Assembly (NCBI GenBank): GCA_001898835.1
Contig: MKVM01000001.1
Coordinates: 498,796-562,795 of the forward strand
Reading direction: 5' to 3'
Origin: Micrococcales bacterium 72-143
GTDB taxonomy: Bacteria > Actinomycetota > Actinomycetes > Actinomycetales > Microbacteriaceae
DNA: 64,000 nt
A program made the translations under genes and the position numbers. Each line of letters opens with the position of its first letter. Within the stretch, counting starts at the first letter, position 1. The notes beneath the pieces are model-generated. The model was not told the origin of the DNA and searched no databases. It saw only the letters and a list, made by a program, of their open reading frames with translations. Shown piece by piece: positions 30,106-38,996 of the stretch.

Positions 30106-30963
30106 CTACAGCAGGCTCTTCGTGTGCCAGACCGTCTTCGTCTCGGTGAACGCGAGGATGCGGTCGAGGCTCGGCGCGGGGACCCCCGGCTCGGGTCGCG
30201 TCACGCGCTTCAGCGTGTCGGCGGCCGCGATCTCGAGGTCGACCCACTCCAGCGCGCCCGCCCCGGTGAGGTCGAGCGCGTTGACGTCGGCGTGCGACGC
30301 GAGCCACGGCGCGATCTCGGCGGGCGACCCCGTCAGCACGTTGACGACTCCCCCGGGCAGGTCGCTCGTCGCGAGCACCTCGGCGAGGCTGATCGCGGAC
30401 AGCGGATGCGCCTCGTCGGCGACCACGACGACGGCGTTGCCCGCGACGAGGGCGGGCGCGACCACGCGCACGAGCCCCAGCAGGCTCGCCTCACCCTGCG
30501 GCGCGACGGTCGCGACGACGCCCGTGGGCTCCGGCACGGAGAGGTTGAAGAACGGGCCGGCGACGGGGTTGCCCGCGCCCGCGACCTGGACGAACTTGTC
30601 GGCCCAGCCCGCGTACCAGACCCAGGTGTCGATCGCGGCGTCGACCTGGCGAGCCGCGTCGGCCGCAGAGAGCCCCTCCGAGGCCTGCAGCTCCTCCACG
30701 AACTGGGCACGCCGTCCCTCGAGCACCTCGGCGACGCGGTAGAGCACCTGGCCGCGGTTGTAGGCGGTCGCCCCCGACCATCCGGCGACCGCCGCGCGCG
30801 CCGCCACCACGGCATCGCGGGCGTCCTTGCGGGAGGCCAGTGACGCGTTCGCGAGGAAGCCGCCGTCGGCCGCACGCACCTCGTAGCTGCGTCCCGACTC
30901 GCTGCGCGGGAACTTGCCGCCGATGTAGAGCTTGTAGGTCTTGGGGATCGTGAGGCGGGTCAC
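30106..30963 (-). CDS. Aldehyde dehydrogenase-like protein lacking the catalytic domain
   Basis: A 285-residue protein that matches the first half of aldehyde dehydrogenases (YKLYIGGKFPRSESGRSYEV; the coenzyme-binding stretch PEPTGVVATVAPQGEASLLG) and then jumps to a tail like the extreme C-terminus of the family (ILAFTETKTVWHTKS). The catalytic Cys region and the rest of the catalytic domain are missing and the Glu motif (ELGGK) is not preserved. GTG 30963 overlaps the stop of the full-length enzyme gene. It may be a partner subunit or a decaying copy; reading frame and codon use look intact. Confidence 0.8.
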   Translation of the reverse strand: MTRLTIPKTYKLYIGGKFPRSESGRSYEVRAADGGFLANASLASRKDARDAVVAARAAVAGWSGATAYNRGQVLYRVAEVLEGRRAQFVEELQASEGLSAADAARQVDAAIDTWVWYAGWADKFVQVAGAGNPVAGPFFNLSVPEPTGVVATVAPQGEASLLGLVRVVAPALVAGNAVVVVADEAHPLSAISLAEVLATSDLPGGVVNVLTGSPAEIAPWLASHADVNALDLTGAGALEWVDLEIAAADTLKRVTRPEPGVPAPSLDRILAFTETKTVWHTKSLL

Positions 30964-32492
30964 TTCTTGGGTCCCTTCGTGCGGCGGCTGGCTCGAGACG
31001 CGTCCGGCTGCGCCGGCCGGTCCTCGACCGCCTGAGTCGTGAGGTAGGCGCCGAGCCCGTGGCGGCCGCCCTCGCGGCCGTAGCCCGACTCCTTGTACCC
31101 GCCGAACGGCGAGGCGGGGTCGAAGCGGTTGAAGGTGTTGGCCCAGATGACGCCCGCGCGCAGCTTGTCGGCCACGGCGAGGATCTTCGAGCCCTTGTCG
31201 CTCCAGATGCCTGCGGAGAGGCCGTACGGCGTGTTGTTGGCCTTCGCGATCGCCTCGGCGGGCGTGCGGAAGGTCAGCACCGAGAGCACCGGCCCGAAGA
31301 TCTCCTCGCGCGCGATCGTGGACGACGTCGTGACGCCCGTGAAGATCGTCGGCGCGAACCAGAACCCGTTCTCGGGGATGTCGCACGGCGCGCTCCAGCG
31401 CTCCGCCCCCTCCCGCTCGCCGATGTCGCTGAGGGTGCGGATGCGCTCCAGCTGCTCGGCGGAGTTGATCGCGCCGATGTCGGTGTTCTTGTCGAGCGGA
31501 TCGCCGAGGCGCAGGGTCATGAGGCGCTGCTTCAGGCGGTCCACGACCTCGTCGTGGATGTTCTCCTGCACGAGCAGGCGGCTGCCCGCGCAGCACACGT
31601 GGCCCTGGTTGAAGAAGATGCCGTTGACGATGCCCTCGACGGCCTGGTCGATGGGCGCGTCGTCGAAGACGATGTTGGCGGCCTTGCCGCCGAGCTCGAG
31701 GGTCGCCTTCTTGCGGGTGCCGGCGATCGCCTTCGCGATCTCGCGCCCCACGCCGGTCGAGCCGGTGAACGCGACCTTGTCGACATCCGGATGCCGCACG
31801 AGCGCCTGGCCGGTCTCCCCCGCGCCCGTGACGATGTTGACGACGCCGGGCGGGAGGTCCGCCTGCTGCAGGATCTCCGCGAACAGCAGCGCGGACAGCG
31901 GCGTCGTCTCGGCGGGCTTCAGCACGACGGTGTTGCCGGCCGCGAGGGCGGGCGCGATCTTCCACGCGAGCATGAGCAGCGGGAAGTTCCACGGGATGAT
32001 CTGGGCGGCCACGCCGTGTGCGCGGGGGTTCGCGCCGAGGCCCGCGTAGTCGAGCTTGTCGGCCCATCCCGCGTAGTAGAAGAACCAGGCTGCGACGAGG
32101 GGGATGTCGGTGTCGCGGCTCTCCTTGATGGGCTTGCCGTTGTCGAGCGACTCCGCCACCGCGAGCTCGCGGGCCCGCTCCTGCACGAGCCGCGCGATCC
32201 GGAACAGGTACTTTCCGCGGTCTGCGCCCGAGAGCTTCGACCACGTCTTCTCGTAGGCGCGGCGGGCGGCGGCGACCGCCGCATCCACGTCGGCCTCGGA
32301 TCCGTTCGCGATCTCGGCGATGCGCTTCTCGGTCGCGGGCGAGATCGTCGCGAAGGAGCCTCCGGTGCCCTCGCGGAACTCCCCGTCGATGAAGAGGCCG
32401 TAGGAGTCCTTGAGGTGCAGGATGCTCGTCGACTCGGGCGCGGGGGCGTAGTCGAGGAAGCCGCGGCCGGTGGTCGGGGTGATGTCCTTCAT
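30960..32492 (-). CDS. NAD-dependent aldehyde dehydrogenase of the deo operon
   Basis: A complete 510-residue aldehyde dehydrogenase. The coenzyme site is IIPWNFPLLMLAWKIAPALA, the general-base Glu is in LELGGKAAN and the nucleophilic Cys is in FFNQGHVCCAGS. Lying directly after deoC, it likely oxidises the acetaldehyde released by deoxyribose-phosphate aldolase. It starts at ATG 32492, seven bases after the deoC stop. The C-terminus has an extra basic tail (SRASRRTKGPKK). It overlaps the half-length homologue downstream by four bases. Confidence 0.93.
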   Translation of the reverse strand: MKDITPTTGRGFLDYAPAPESTSILHLKDSYGLFIDGEFREGTGGSFATISPATEKRIAEIANGSEADVDAAVAAARRAYEKTWSKLSGADRGKYLFRIARLVQERARELAVAESLDNGKPIKESRDTDIPLVAAWFFYYAGWADKLDYAGLGANPRAHGVAAQIIPWNFPLLMLAWKIAPALAAGNTVVLKPAETTPLSALLFAEILQQADLPPGVVNIVTGAGETGQALVRHPDVDKVAFTGSTGVGREIAKAIAGTRKKATLELGGKAANIVFDDAPIDQAVEGIVNGIFFNQGHVCCAGSRLLVQENIHDEVVDRLKQRLMTLRLGDPLDKNTDIGAINSAEQLERIRTLSDIGEREGAERWSAPCDIPENGFWFAPTIFTGVTTSSTIAREEIFGPVLSVLTFRTPAEAIAKANNTPYGLSAGIWSDKGSKILAVADKLRAGVIWANTFNRFDPASPFGGYKESGYGREGGRHGLGAYLTTQAVEDRPAQPDASRASRRTKGPKK

Positions 32493-32499
32493 GGGGGTC

Positions 32500-33510
32500 C
32501 TAATCGATCGTCACGTAGTCGGGGCCGGAGTAGTGGCCGGTGCGGAGCTTCTGACGCTGCAGGAGCACGTCGTTGAGCAGGCTCGACGCGCCGAAGCGGA
32601 ACAGGTGGGGCTGCAGCCACTGCTCGCCGACGGTCTCGGCGACCGTCACGAGGTAGCGCACGGCGTCCTTCGAGGCGCGGATGCCGCCCGCGGGCTTGAC
32701 GCCCACGTACTCGCCCGTCAGCCGGTGCCAGTCGCGCACCACCTCGAGCATGAGCAGCGTCACGGGGAGGGTCGCGGCGGGTGACACCTTTCCCGTCGAC
32801 GTCTTGATGAAGTCGCCACCCGCGAGGATCGCGAGCCAGGAGGCGCGGCGCACGTTGTCGTAGGTCGTGAGCTCGCCCGTCTCGAGGATCACCTTGAGGC
32901 TCGCGTAGCTGCCGTCGGCGCGGCGGCAGGCCTCCTTGACGGCGACGATCTGCTCGAAGACGGTGCCGTAGTCGCCCGCGAGGAAGGCGCCCCGGTCGAT
33001 CACCATGTCGATCTCGTCGGCGCCGGCCGCGACGGCGTCGCGCGTGTCGGCGAGCTTGACCGCGAGGGACGCGCGGCCCGAGGGGAAGGCGGTCGCGACG
33101 GCCGCGACCGAGACGAGGCCGTCGTCCGGATCGCCGTGCGCGGCCCCCAGCGCCTCGACGGCGGCGGGGACCATGTCGCCGTAGACGCACACCGCGGCGA
33201 CGCGGGGGGTCGTCGGGTCGGATGCGTCGGGCGTCAGGGCCTTGGCGACGAGCGAGCGCACCTTGCCGGGGGTGTCCGCGCCCTCGAGGGTCGTCAGGTC
33301 GATGAGCTCGATGATTCGGTCGAGCGCCCACGCCTTCGAGCTGGTCTTGATGGAGCGCGTCGCGAGTCCCGCGGCGCGCTGCTCGAGCCCGACGGCGTCG
33401 ACGCCGCTCAGCCCTTCGAGGTGCTGGCGGAGGCTGCGCTCGGTGAGGTCGCCGCCGAGGAGGCGCACGGCGCGCTCCGCGGGGGCCAGCGAGCTGGTCT
33501 GCATGGTCAT
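32500..33510 (-). CDS. deoC: Deoxyribose-phosphate aldolase
   Basis: A 336-residue DeoC. The Schiff-base Lys is in DFIKTSTGKV, and VKPAGGIR and DEIDMVIDRGAFLAG are further signatures. It cleaves 2-deoxyribose-5-phosphate into glyceraldehyde-3-phosphate and acetaldehyde. At 336 residues it is the long form with an N-terminal helix region common in actinobacteria and animals. The ATG at 33510 overlaps the regulator stop (ATGA); a second ATG lies two codons later. The operon order is regulator, deoC, aldehyde dehydrogenase, half aldehyde dehydrogenase. Confidence 0.95.
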   Translation of the reverse strand: MTMQTSSLAPAERAVRLLGGDLTERSLRQHLEGLSGVDAVGLEQRAAGLATRSIKTSSKAWALDRIIELIDLTTLEGADTPGKVRSLVAKALTPDASDPTTPRVAAVCVYGDMVPAAVEALGAAHGDPDDGLVSVAAVATAFPSGRASLAVKLADTRDAVAAGADEIDMVIDRGAFLAGDYGTVFEQIVAVKEACRRADGSYASLKVILETGELTTYDNVRRASWLAILAGGDFIKTSTGKVSPAATLPVTLLMLEVVRDWHRLTGEYVGVKPAGGIRASKDAVRYLVTVAETVGEQWLQPHLFRFGASSLLNDVLLQRQKLRTGHYSGPDYVTID

Positions 33511-34445
33511 GAGTCCTCCAGGAGGGCACGCGCGGTGCCTTCGTCGGTGATGAGCACGGTGCACAGGCCGCTCGTCACGACGGCGCGCGCGACGTCGTGC
33601 TTGGCGGTGCCGGCGACCACGAGGATCGCCGTGGCGGCGGAACGCAGGGTGTCGAGCGAGACGCCGAGGGTGCGCTCGTCGAGCGAGGGGTCGACGATGT
33701 TGCCGTTGGGGTCGATGTAGCGGCCCACGACGTCGCCGATGGCGCCGCGGGCCGCGAGCTCGTCCATGTCCTCGGGCCGCAGGTAGCCGCTCTCCACGTG
33801 GGCGGAGTTCGCGTCGACGACACCCGCACTGTAGAGGAACGCGTTCGCCTCGGACGCGCGGTCGAGCACGGCGGCGACCGTGCGATCCGACTCGATCGCC
33901 TTCTTGGTGGAGAGGCGCTCGAGGATCGCGGGGCTCGGCAGGAGCACGGCGTGGCCACGGCCGCGCTGCGCGATGGTGGAGGCGAGCGTCGCCGCGGTTC
34001 CGGGGCGCCGGTTGAGGCTCACGCCGCCGTTGATCTGCACGACGGTGACGCCCGTCGCCCAGCCGTCGGGCATCCGCTCGGCCACGTCGGTGAGGGTGCG
34101 GCCCCAGCTGACGCCGAGCACGCGCGGGACGGGGCGCAGGCTCGTGAGGAAGTCGGCGGCCGCCTGGGCGACCCGCCCCTGCACGCCGCTCTCGTTCTCG
34201 GGGGTGGGCACGACGACCGCGTCGGCGAGGCCGAAGCGCTCGCGCAGGCTGCGCTCGATGGCGAGGCGGCGGGCGCGCGGGTGCACGATCTCGATGCGCA
34301 CGATGCCGCGCTCGCGCGCCTGCGCGAGCAGCCGGCCGGCCTTCCAGCGCGAGATGCCGAGCAGCGCCCCGATCTCGTCCTGCGTCTTGTTCTCGTCGTA
34401 GTAGAGCTCCGCGACGCGGACAGCGAGCAGTTCGTCGTCCATCAT
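33507..34445 (-). CDS. SorC/DeoR-family transcriptional regulator of the deo operon
   Basis: A 312-residue regulator with an N-terminal helix-turn-helix (NKTQDEIGALLGISRWKAGR) and a C-terminal SorC-type sugar-phosphate binding domain (GVSWGRTLTDVAERMPD; VVQINGGVS). It resembles Bacillus DeoR, which belongs to this family and senses deoxyribose-5-phosphate. The ATG at 34445 has GGAGGGGAGAA at good distance. Being first in the operon it likely represses its own transcript, with the operator in the 117-bp region upstream, where I see no clear dyad. Confidence 0.88.
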   Translation of the reverse strand: MMDDELLAVRVAELYYDENKTQDEIGALLGISRWKAGRLLAQARERGIVRIEIVHPRARRLAIERSLRERFGLADAVVVPTPENESGVQGRVAQAAADFLTSLRPVPRVLGVSWGRTLTDVAERMPDGWATGVTVVQINGGVSLNRRPGTAATLASTIAQRGRGHAVLLPSPAILERLSTKKAIESDRTVAAVLDRASEANAFLYSAGVVDANSAHVESGYLRPEDMDELAARGAIGDVVGRYIDPNGNIVDPSLDERTLGVSLDTLRSAATAILVVAGTAKHDVARAVVTSGLCTVLITDEGTARALLEDS

Positions 34446-34562
34446 TTCTCCCCTCCCGACGCTAGCCGCGCGAGGGGCGCACGACAACATCCGCGTACGC
34501 GACTGCTCAGATGCGCAGTGCGCTCGACGGCGTGGCGCGGATGCGCGAGCGCCCCGCAGGGC

Positions 34563-35003
34563 TCAGCGCGCCGGGCGGTGGGCGGCCTCGATGCGCGCCG
34601 CCGCATCCGCCGTGCGGTGCTCGCGCGACCAGGTGCCCCAGTCGACCGGATGGCCACGCAGCAGCGCGCCGAGCTGCTGGAGGCGCAGGCCCCACAGCGC
34701 CTCGCGGTCGGCGCGCCTGCCCCACTCGTCGCTCACCGTGAGCTCGATGCGCGTCGACTCACCGCGTGTGCCGCCGGGCACGTGGTGCAGCACGACGCGC
34801 ACGTCGCCGAAGGCGGGCGAGATGACCTCGAGCACCGCGGGCGCCTCGGGGTCGTCGGGCTCGCGGAACTCGACGGGGCTCGTGCCGGTGACGAGCCGCT
34901 CGCTGGGGTGCAGCCAGCCCTCGACCAGGACGGGGTCGACGAGGGCCTCCCACACGATCCCGCGCGGGAGATCGATGTCGCGCTCGAGCCGGATCGCCTC
35001 CAC
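34563..35003 (-). CDS. SRPBCC (AHSA1/START-like) domain protein
   Basis: A 146-residue protein of the SRPBCC fold: IDLPRGIVWEALVDPVLVEGWL is the N-terminal signature and GLRLQQLGALLRG begins the long C-terminal helix. Such proteins bind hydrophobic ligands; none is indicated here. The GTG at 35003 follows a TAGCGT box (35015-35010) by six bases, so it is probably leaderless and separate from the MFS operon 40 bp upstream on the same strand. Confidence 0.82.
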   Translation of the reverse strand: MEAIRLERDIDLPRGIVWEALVDPVLVEGWLHPSERLVTGTSPVEFREPDDPEAPAVLEVISPAFGDVRVVLHHVPGGTRGESTRIELTVSDEWGRRADREALWGLRLQQLGALLRGHPVDWGTWSREHRTADAAARIEAAHRPAR

Positions 35004-35046
35004 GGCTCAACGCTACGCCGCGGGGCCGACGGGCGCCGCGAACCGG

Positions 35047-36342
35047 TCAGAGCTCGGCGTCGACCGTGCGGGCGCGGGCCAGGATCGCGGCCGCAGGAGG
35101 GAGGATCACGAGAACCGCGAGCAGGAACACGAGGGGCACGAGCCAGCCCTCCGTGACATCGTGCAGGATGCCGACCACGAAGGGCCCGACGGCACCCAGG
35201 AGGTAGCCGACGGTCTGCACGAAGCCCGAGAGCGCCACCGTCGTCTGCGGGGTCGTGGAGCGCAGGTTGATGAGCACGAGGGCGAGCGGGAACAGGAGCG
35301 GTCCGAGGCCCGCGCTCGCCACCCAGACCACGGGCGCCGCGGCCGGCGCGAGCAGCAGCCCGAGGTACCCGGCCACGAAGAAGCCGGCGCCGAGCAGCAC
35401 CATGGGCGCCGTGCTGCGCGGGAAGCGCGCGACGAGCACGGGCACGAGCAGCCCCGCGGGGAAGCCCATGAACGCGTACAGCGCGAGGAGCGCGCCCGCC
35501 ACCGCGTCGTCCGCGCCCGCCTGGTCGACGAGCAGCTTCGGCAGCCAGGCGAAGGCCGCGTACGCTCCGAGGCTCGACGAGCCGAACACGACGCCGATCG
35601 CCCACGCGGTGGGCGAGCGCAGCATCCGGATGCCGAGACGGCGCGGCGGGTCGGGACGGCGTTCGACGGCCGCCTCGGTGGGCGCCGCCTGAGCGTCCTC
35701 GATGGCGATGGCACCGAGCTCAACGGGGCCCGTTCGAGTCGGGACGGCATCCGCCGCGGCGACCGGCAGCGGGCGTCCGCGCAGCAGCACGGCCGCCCAC
35801 GGCGCCGCCGCGATCACGGCGACGAACGTCCACGCCGCGAGCGAGGTGCGCCATCCGGCCGCATCCGCGACGGGGACCGCCACGAGGGCCGGCACGGCCG
35901 TCGACACCGAGAGCAGCGTGGCGTACAGCGAGGTGACGAGCCCCACGCGGTCCGGGAAGTACCGGCGCACGACGGGCGGCAGCAGCACGTTCCCGATACC
36001 GACGCCGAGGAGGGCGAGGAGCGTGCCGAGGGTGAGCACCACCGACCCCGGCGCGATGGCGCGCACGAGGTGCCCCAGCGCCATGGCGACGAGCGAGGCG
36101 ATGAGCGCCTGCTCGAGCCCGACGCGACGCGCGATGGCCGGCGCGAGGATCCCGCTCGCGGCGAAGGCGAGCGGTGGCGCGGCGCCGATGAGCCCCAGCG
36201 CGAACGCGTCGAGCGGGATGTCGGCCCCGATCCGGTCGAGGATGGGCGACATCGCCGCGACCGGGGTGCGCAGGCTCAGCGAGACGAGCAGCACGCCGAG
36301 CAGGGCGAGCGTGCGCCCGGCCCAGAGCGGGCGAGGCCTCAC
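35047..36342 (-). CDS. MFS transporter, CynX/NimT-like
   Basis: A 431-residue major facilitator protein with about twelve membrane segments. The N-terminus (LLVSLSLRTPVAAMSPILD) is typical of the CynX/NimT group (2-nitroimidazole or cyanate-type transporters). An Ala/Pro/Glu-rich central loop near residue 210 separates the halves. GTG 36342 overlaps the ribF stop (GTGA), so it is the last gene of the truB-ribF operon. Substrate unknown. Confidence 0.88.
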   Translation of the reverse strand: MRPRPLWAGRTLALLGVLLVSLSLRTPVAAMSPILDRIGADIPLDAFALGLIGAAPPLAFAASGILAPAIARRVGLEQALIASLVAMALGHLVRAIAPGSVVLTLGTLLALLGVGIGNVLLPPVVRRYFPDRVGLVTSLYATLLSVSTAVPALVAVPVADAAGWRTSLAAWTFVAVIAAAPWAAVLLRGRPLPVAAADAVPTRTGPVELGAIAIEDAQAAPTEAAVERRPDPPRRLGIRMLRSPTAWAIGVVFGSSSLGAYAAFAWLPKLLVDQAGADDAVAGALLALYAFMGFPAGLLVPVLVARFPRSTAPMVLLGAGFFVAGYLGLLLAPAAAPVVWVASAGLGPLLFPLALVLINLRSTTPQTTVALSGFVQTVGYLLGAVGPFVVGILHDVTEGWLVPLVFLLAVLVILPPAAAILARARTVDAEL

Positions 36343-37289
36343 CCCGCCACCGCGAGGGCGCGACGGGCCGAGTCGGCGTCCGCGCGGATCGCCGCGACGA
36401 GCGCGTCGAGCGAGTCGAACCGCGCCATGCCGCGCAGCCGCGCGACGAACTCGAGCTCGATGGTGCGCCCGTAGAGGTCGAGGTCGACGTCGAGCAGATG
36501 CGCCTCCGCCTGATGCTGGGGCACGCCCTCGAAGGTCGGGTTGTTGCCGATCGACACGGCGGACGGATGCCGCACCCCGTCGACCGTCGCCCACGCGGCG
36601 TAGACGCCGTCGGCCGGCAGGAAGCCCTCGAGCCTCGCCGGGTCGAGGTTGGCCGTCGGGAAGCCGAGCTCGCGCCCGCGCCGCTCCCCCTCCACGACCA
36701 CCGAGCGCACGGCGGGCGGGCGCCCCAGCACGCGCGCGGCGAGTTCGACATCCCCCGCCTCGAGCGCCTCGCGGGCCCAGGTGGAGGACGCGCGCCGCGC
36801 CGCACCCTCCCCGACGCCTCGCACGTCGTCGATGAGCTCGACCTCGAAGCCGAGCTCGGCGCCGAGCCGGCGCAGCAGCCCGATGTCACCCGCCCCGCGA
36901 TGGCCGAAGCGGAAGTCGCTGCCCGCGAGCACCAGTCGGGCGCCGAGGCCGTCGACGAGCACGCGGCCGACGAACTCCTCGGGGGTGAGCAGCGACAGCG
37001 TCCGGTCGAACGTCAGCATGAGGGTCGCGTCGACCCCCGATGCGGCGAGGAGCTCCTGCTTCTGGGCGTTGCTGACGAGGGCTGCGGGGCAGCGCTCGGG
37101 GGCGAGCACCGCGAGCGGGTTGCGATCGAAGGTCACCACGACCCCGGAGTACGCGTGCGCGCGTGCGCGATCGCGGAGTCGCGCGAGCACGGCGCGATGG
37201 CCCGTGTGGACCCCGTCGAACTTGCCGATCGTGACGGCGCTCGGGCCGTAGGCCGCGGGCACCGCATCCAGTCCGTCGAAGAACTCCAT
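36339..37289 (-). CDS. ribF: Bifunctional riboflavin kinase/FAD synthetase
   Basis: A 316-residue RibF. The N-terminal FMN adenylyltransferase domain has KFDGVHTGHRAVL and SDFRFGHRGAGD; the C-terminal riboflavin kinase domain has GRELGFPTANL and SIGNNPTF. It makes FMN and then FAD. The ATG at 37289 overlaps the preceding membrane gene stop by one base (TGATG). Its place just after truB matches the common truB-ribF order, here with two small membrane genes between. Confidence 0.96.
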   Translation of the reverse strand: MEFFDGLDAVPAAYGPSAVTIGKFDGVHTGHRAVLARLRDRARAHAYSGVVVTFDRNPLAVLAPERCPAALVSNAQKQELLAASGVDATLMLTFDRTLSLLTPEEFVGRVLVDGLGARLVLAGSDFRFGHRGAGDIGLLRRLGAELGFEVELIDDVRGVGEGAARRASSTWAREALEAGDVELAARVLGRPPAVRSVVVEGERRGRELGFPTANLDPARLEGFLPADGVYAAWATVDGVRHPSAVSIGNNPTFEGVPQHQAEAHLLDVDLDLYGRTIELEFVARLRGMARFDSLDALVAAIRADADSARRALAVAG

Positions 37290-37720
37290 CAGGCCGATGC
37301 CTCGGAGCGCGCCCGCGCGCGCAACCACAGGATGCCGAGCACGGGGAGCACGAGCGGCACGAAGAGGTAGCCGGCGCCGAACGCGCTCCACACGGTGGCC
37401 TCCCGGCCGAACGGGTTCGCGTCGTCGAGGCCGAGCAGCTGGGGCGCCGCCACCGAGAGGGTGCCGACGAGGAGCACGCCCGCGAGCTCGAAGCTGATCG
37501 TGACCCAGGCGAGGCGGTCCCAGCCGGCGGCGAGCGCCACCGTCGCGAGCACGTACACGACCGCGGCGACGGCGGAGAGCGAGAACGCGATCGGTGCCTC
37601 CTCGAAACGGTCGACGATCTGGAAGATCGAGCGGCCGAGGGCGGCGATGGCGAGAATCGCGTAGACGGCGACGAGCACGCGGCCGACGCCGGACGCACGG
37701 GTGCGGGACTGGGCGGACAT
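37289..37720 (-). CDS. Small four-segment membrane protein between truB and ribF (1)
   Basis: A 143-residue protein with four hydrophobic segments (about residues 12-30, 45-65, 70-92 and 115-135) and short charged ends. ATG 37720 follows GGGAGG closely. It abuts another small membrane gene upstream and overlaps ribF by one base, so it belongs to the operon. No family is recognised. Confidence 0.72.
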   Translation of the reverse strand: MSAQSRTRASGVGRVLVAVYAILAIAALGRSIFQIVDRFEEAPIAFSLSAVAAVVYVLATVALAAGWDRLAWVTISFELAGVLLVGTLSVAAPQLLGLDDANPFGREATVWSAFGAGYLFVPLVLPVLGILWLRARARSEASA

Positions 37721-37731
37721 CGCCTCCCAGA

Positions 37732-38100
37732 CTAAGCCAGTTGGACGCTCCAGATCTGCTCCATGCGCCACACCATGACCGCGACGGCGAAGGCGGCGGC
37801 ACCCAGCACGACGTTCGACCACCGGGTGCGCTCGACGAGCGCCCACACGATCGCGAGCGGCGGGATGACGACCGCGGCGATGAGGTACGCCCAGAACTCG
37901 ACGGGGTTGCCGGTCGGGGCGTTGCCCGCGAGCGGGGCGACGATCGCGACGACGAGCTGGGCGAGGAGCAGCAGTTCGACGAGGCCGAGGGAGAGCACCG
38001 TGAGGTCGTTCGGCTTGCGTCCCGCGAGCCCGAGCGCGACGCACACGAGACCCACGAGGCAGGCGAGCGCGAGCTGCACGAGCGTGAACGGCAGGATCAT
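37732..38100 (-). CDS. Small four-segment membrane protein between truB and ribF (2)
   Basis: A 122-residue hydrophobic protein with four membrane segments and almost no soluble part. The ATG at 38100 overlaps the truB stop (ATGA). It resembles its downstream neighbour only in plan, not in sequence. No family is recognised; translational coupling to truB is the main evidence that it is real. Confidence 0.72.
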   Translation of the reverse strand: MILPFTLVQLALACLVGLVCVALGLAGRKPNDLTVLSLGLVELLLLAQLVVAIVAPLAGNAPTGNPVEFWAYLIAAVVIPPLAIVWALVERTRWSNVVLGAAAFAVAVMVWRMEQIWSVQLA

Positions 38101-38996
38101 GGGAGGACCTCCTGGGTGGGGAGCCCGAGCAGCACGCGCGCCCGGCCCCCGCGCAGCTCGACGATGGCGGCGAGCGCCCCGTCGGGGGTGAGAGCGGCGG
38201 CGACGTCGGCGTCAGGGGCGTCGAGCTCGACGCGTTTGCCGTGCGCGAGGTCGCGGGTCTGCTGGGCGTCGAGGCGGACGACCGGGAACAGCTCGGACGC
38301 GACCGCGGCGGGGTCGCGCAGCGCGGGCGCCGCGGCGTCCTGGTGCTCCCGCGGATCGGGGAGCTCGACGGCATCCGCGACGTCGAACGGCCCGACCCGC
38401 GTACGTCGGAGAGCCGTGAGGTGCCCGCCCACGCCGAGGGAGCCGCCCAGGTCGCGTGCGAGCGCCCGGATGTAGGTGCCCGAGCTGCAGGCGACGCGCA
38501 CGTCGAGGTCGACGACGGCGCCGCCTGGCCGGGTGGCGAGCAGCTCGAAGGCGTGGATCGTGACGGGCCGAGCGGCGAGCTCGACCTCCTCCCCCGCCCG
38601 CGCGCGGTCGTAGGCGCGACGGCCGTCGACCTTGATGGCGCTGTAGGTGGACGGTGTCTGCGCGATGGGGCCCGTGAGGGCGGCGATCCCGGCGGCGATC
38701 GCGGCATCCGTCACCGCGGATGCGTCGCGCGTCGCGGTCGTCGCGCCCTCGGCGTCGTCGGTGTCGGTGGTGACGCCGAGCCGGATGGTCGCGAGGTACT
38801 CCTTGTCGAGCCCCACCAGGTAGGTGAGCAGGCGCGTCGAGCTGTCGGCGCCGAGCAGCAGCAGGCCGGTGGCCATCGGGTCGAGCGTGCCGGCGTGACC
38901 GACCTTGCGCGTGCCGAGCAGCCTCCGTGCGCGCGCGACCACGTCGTGGCTCGTGACGCCCTGCGGCTTGTCGACGAGCAGGATGCCGCTCGTCAC
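38097..38996 (-). CDS. truB: tRNA pseudouridine(55) synthase
   Basis: A 299-residue TruB. ILLVDKPQGVTSHDVV, KVGHAGTLDPMATGLLLL with the catalytic Asp, and SGTYIRALARDLG are all present. It modifies U55 in the T-arm of tRNA. GTG 38996 overlaps the TetR gene stop (GTGA). In most bacteria truB follows rbfA; here rbfA is about 15 kb away, so the infB-rbfA-truB-ribF order has been broken. Confidence 0.96.
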   Translation of the reverse strand: MTSGILLVDKPQGVTSHDVVARARRLLGTRKVGHAGTLDPMATGLLLLGADSSTRLLTYLVGLDKEYLATIRLGVTTDTDDAEGATTATRDASAVTDAAIAAGIAALTGPIAQTPSTYSAIKVDGRRAYDRARAGEEVELAARPVTIHAFELLATRPGGAVVDLDVRVACSSGTYIRALARDLGGSLGVGGHLTALRRTRVGPFDVADAVELPDPREHQDAAAPALRDPAAVASELFPVVRLDAQQTRDLAHGKRVELDAPDADVAAALTPDGALAAIVELRGGRARVLLGLPTQEVLP

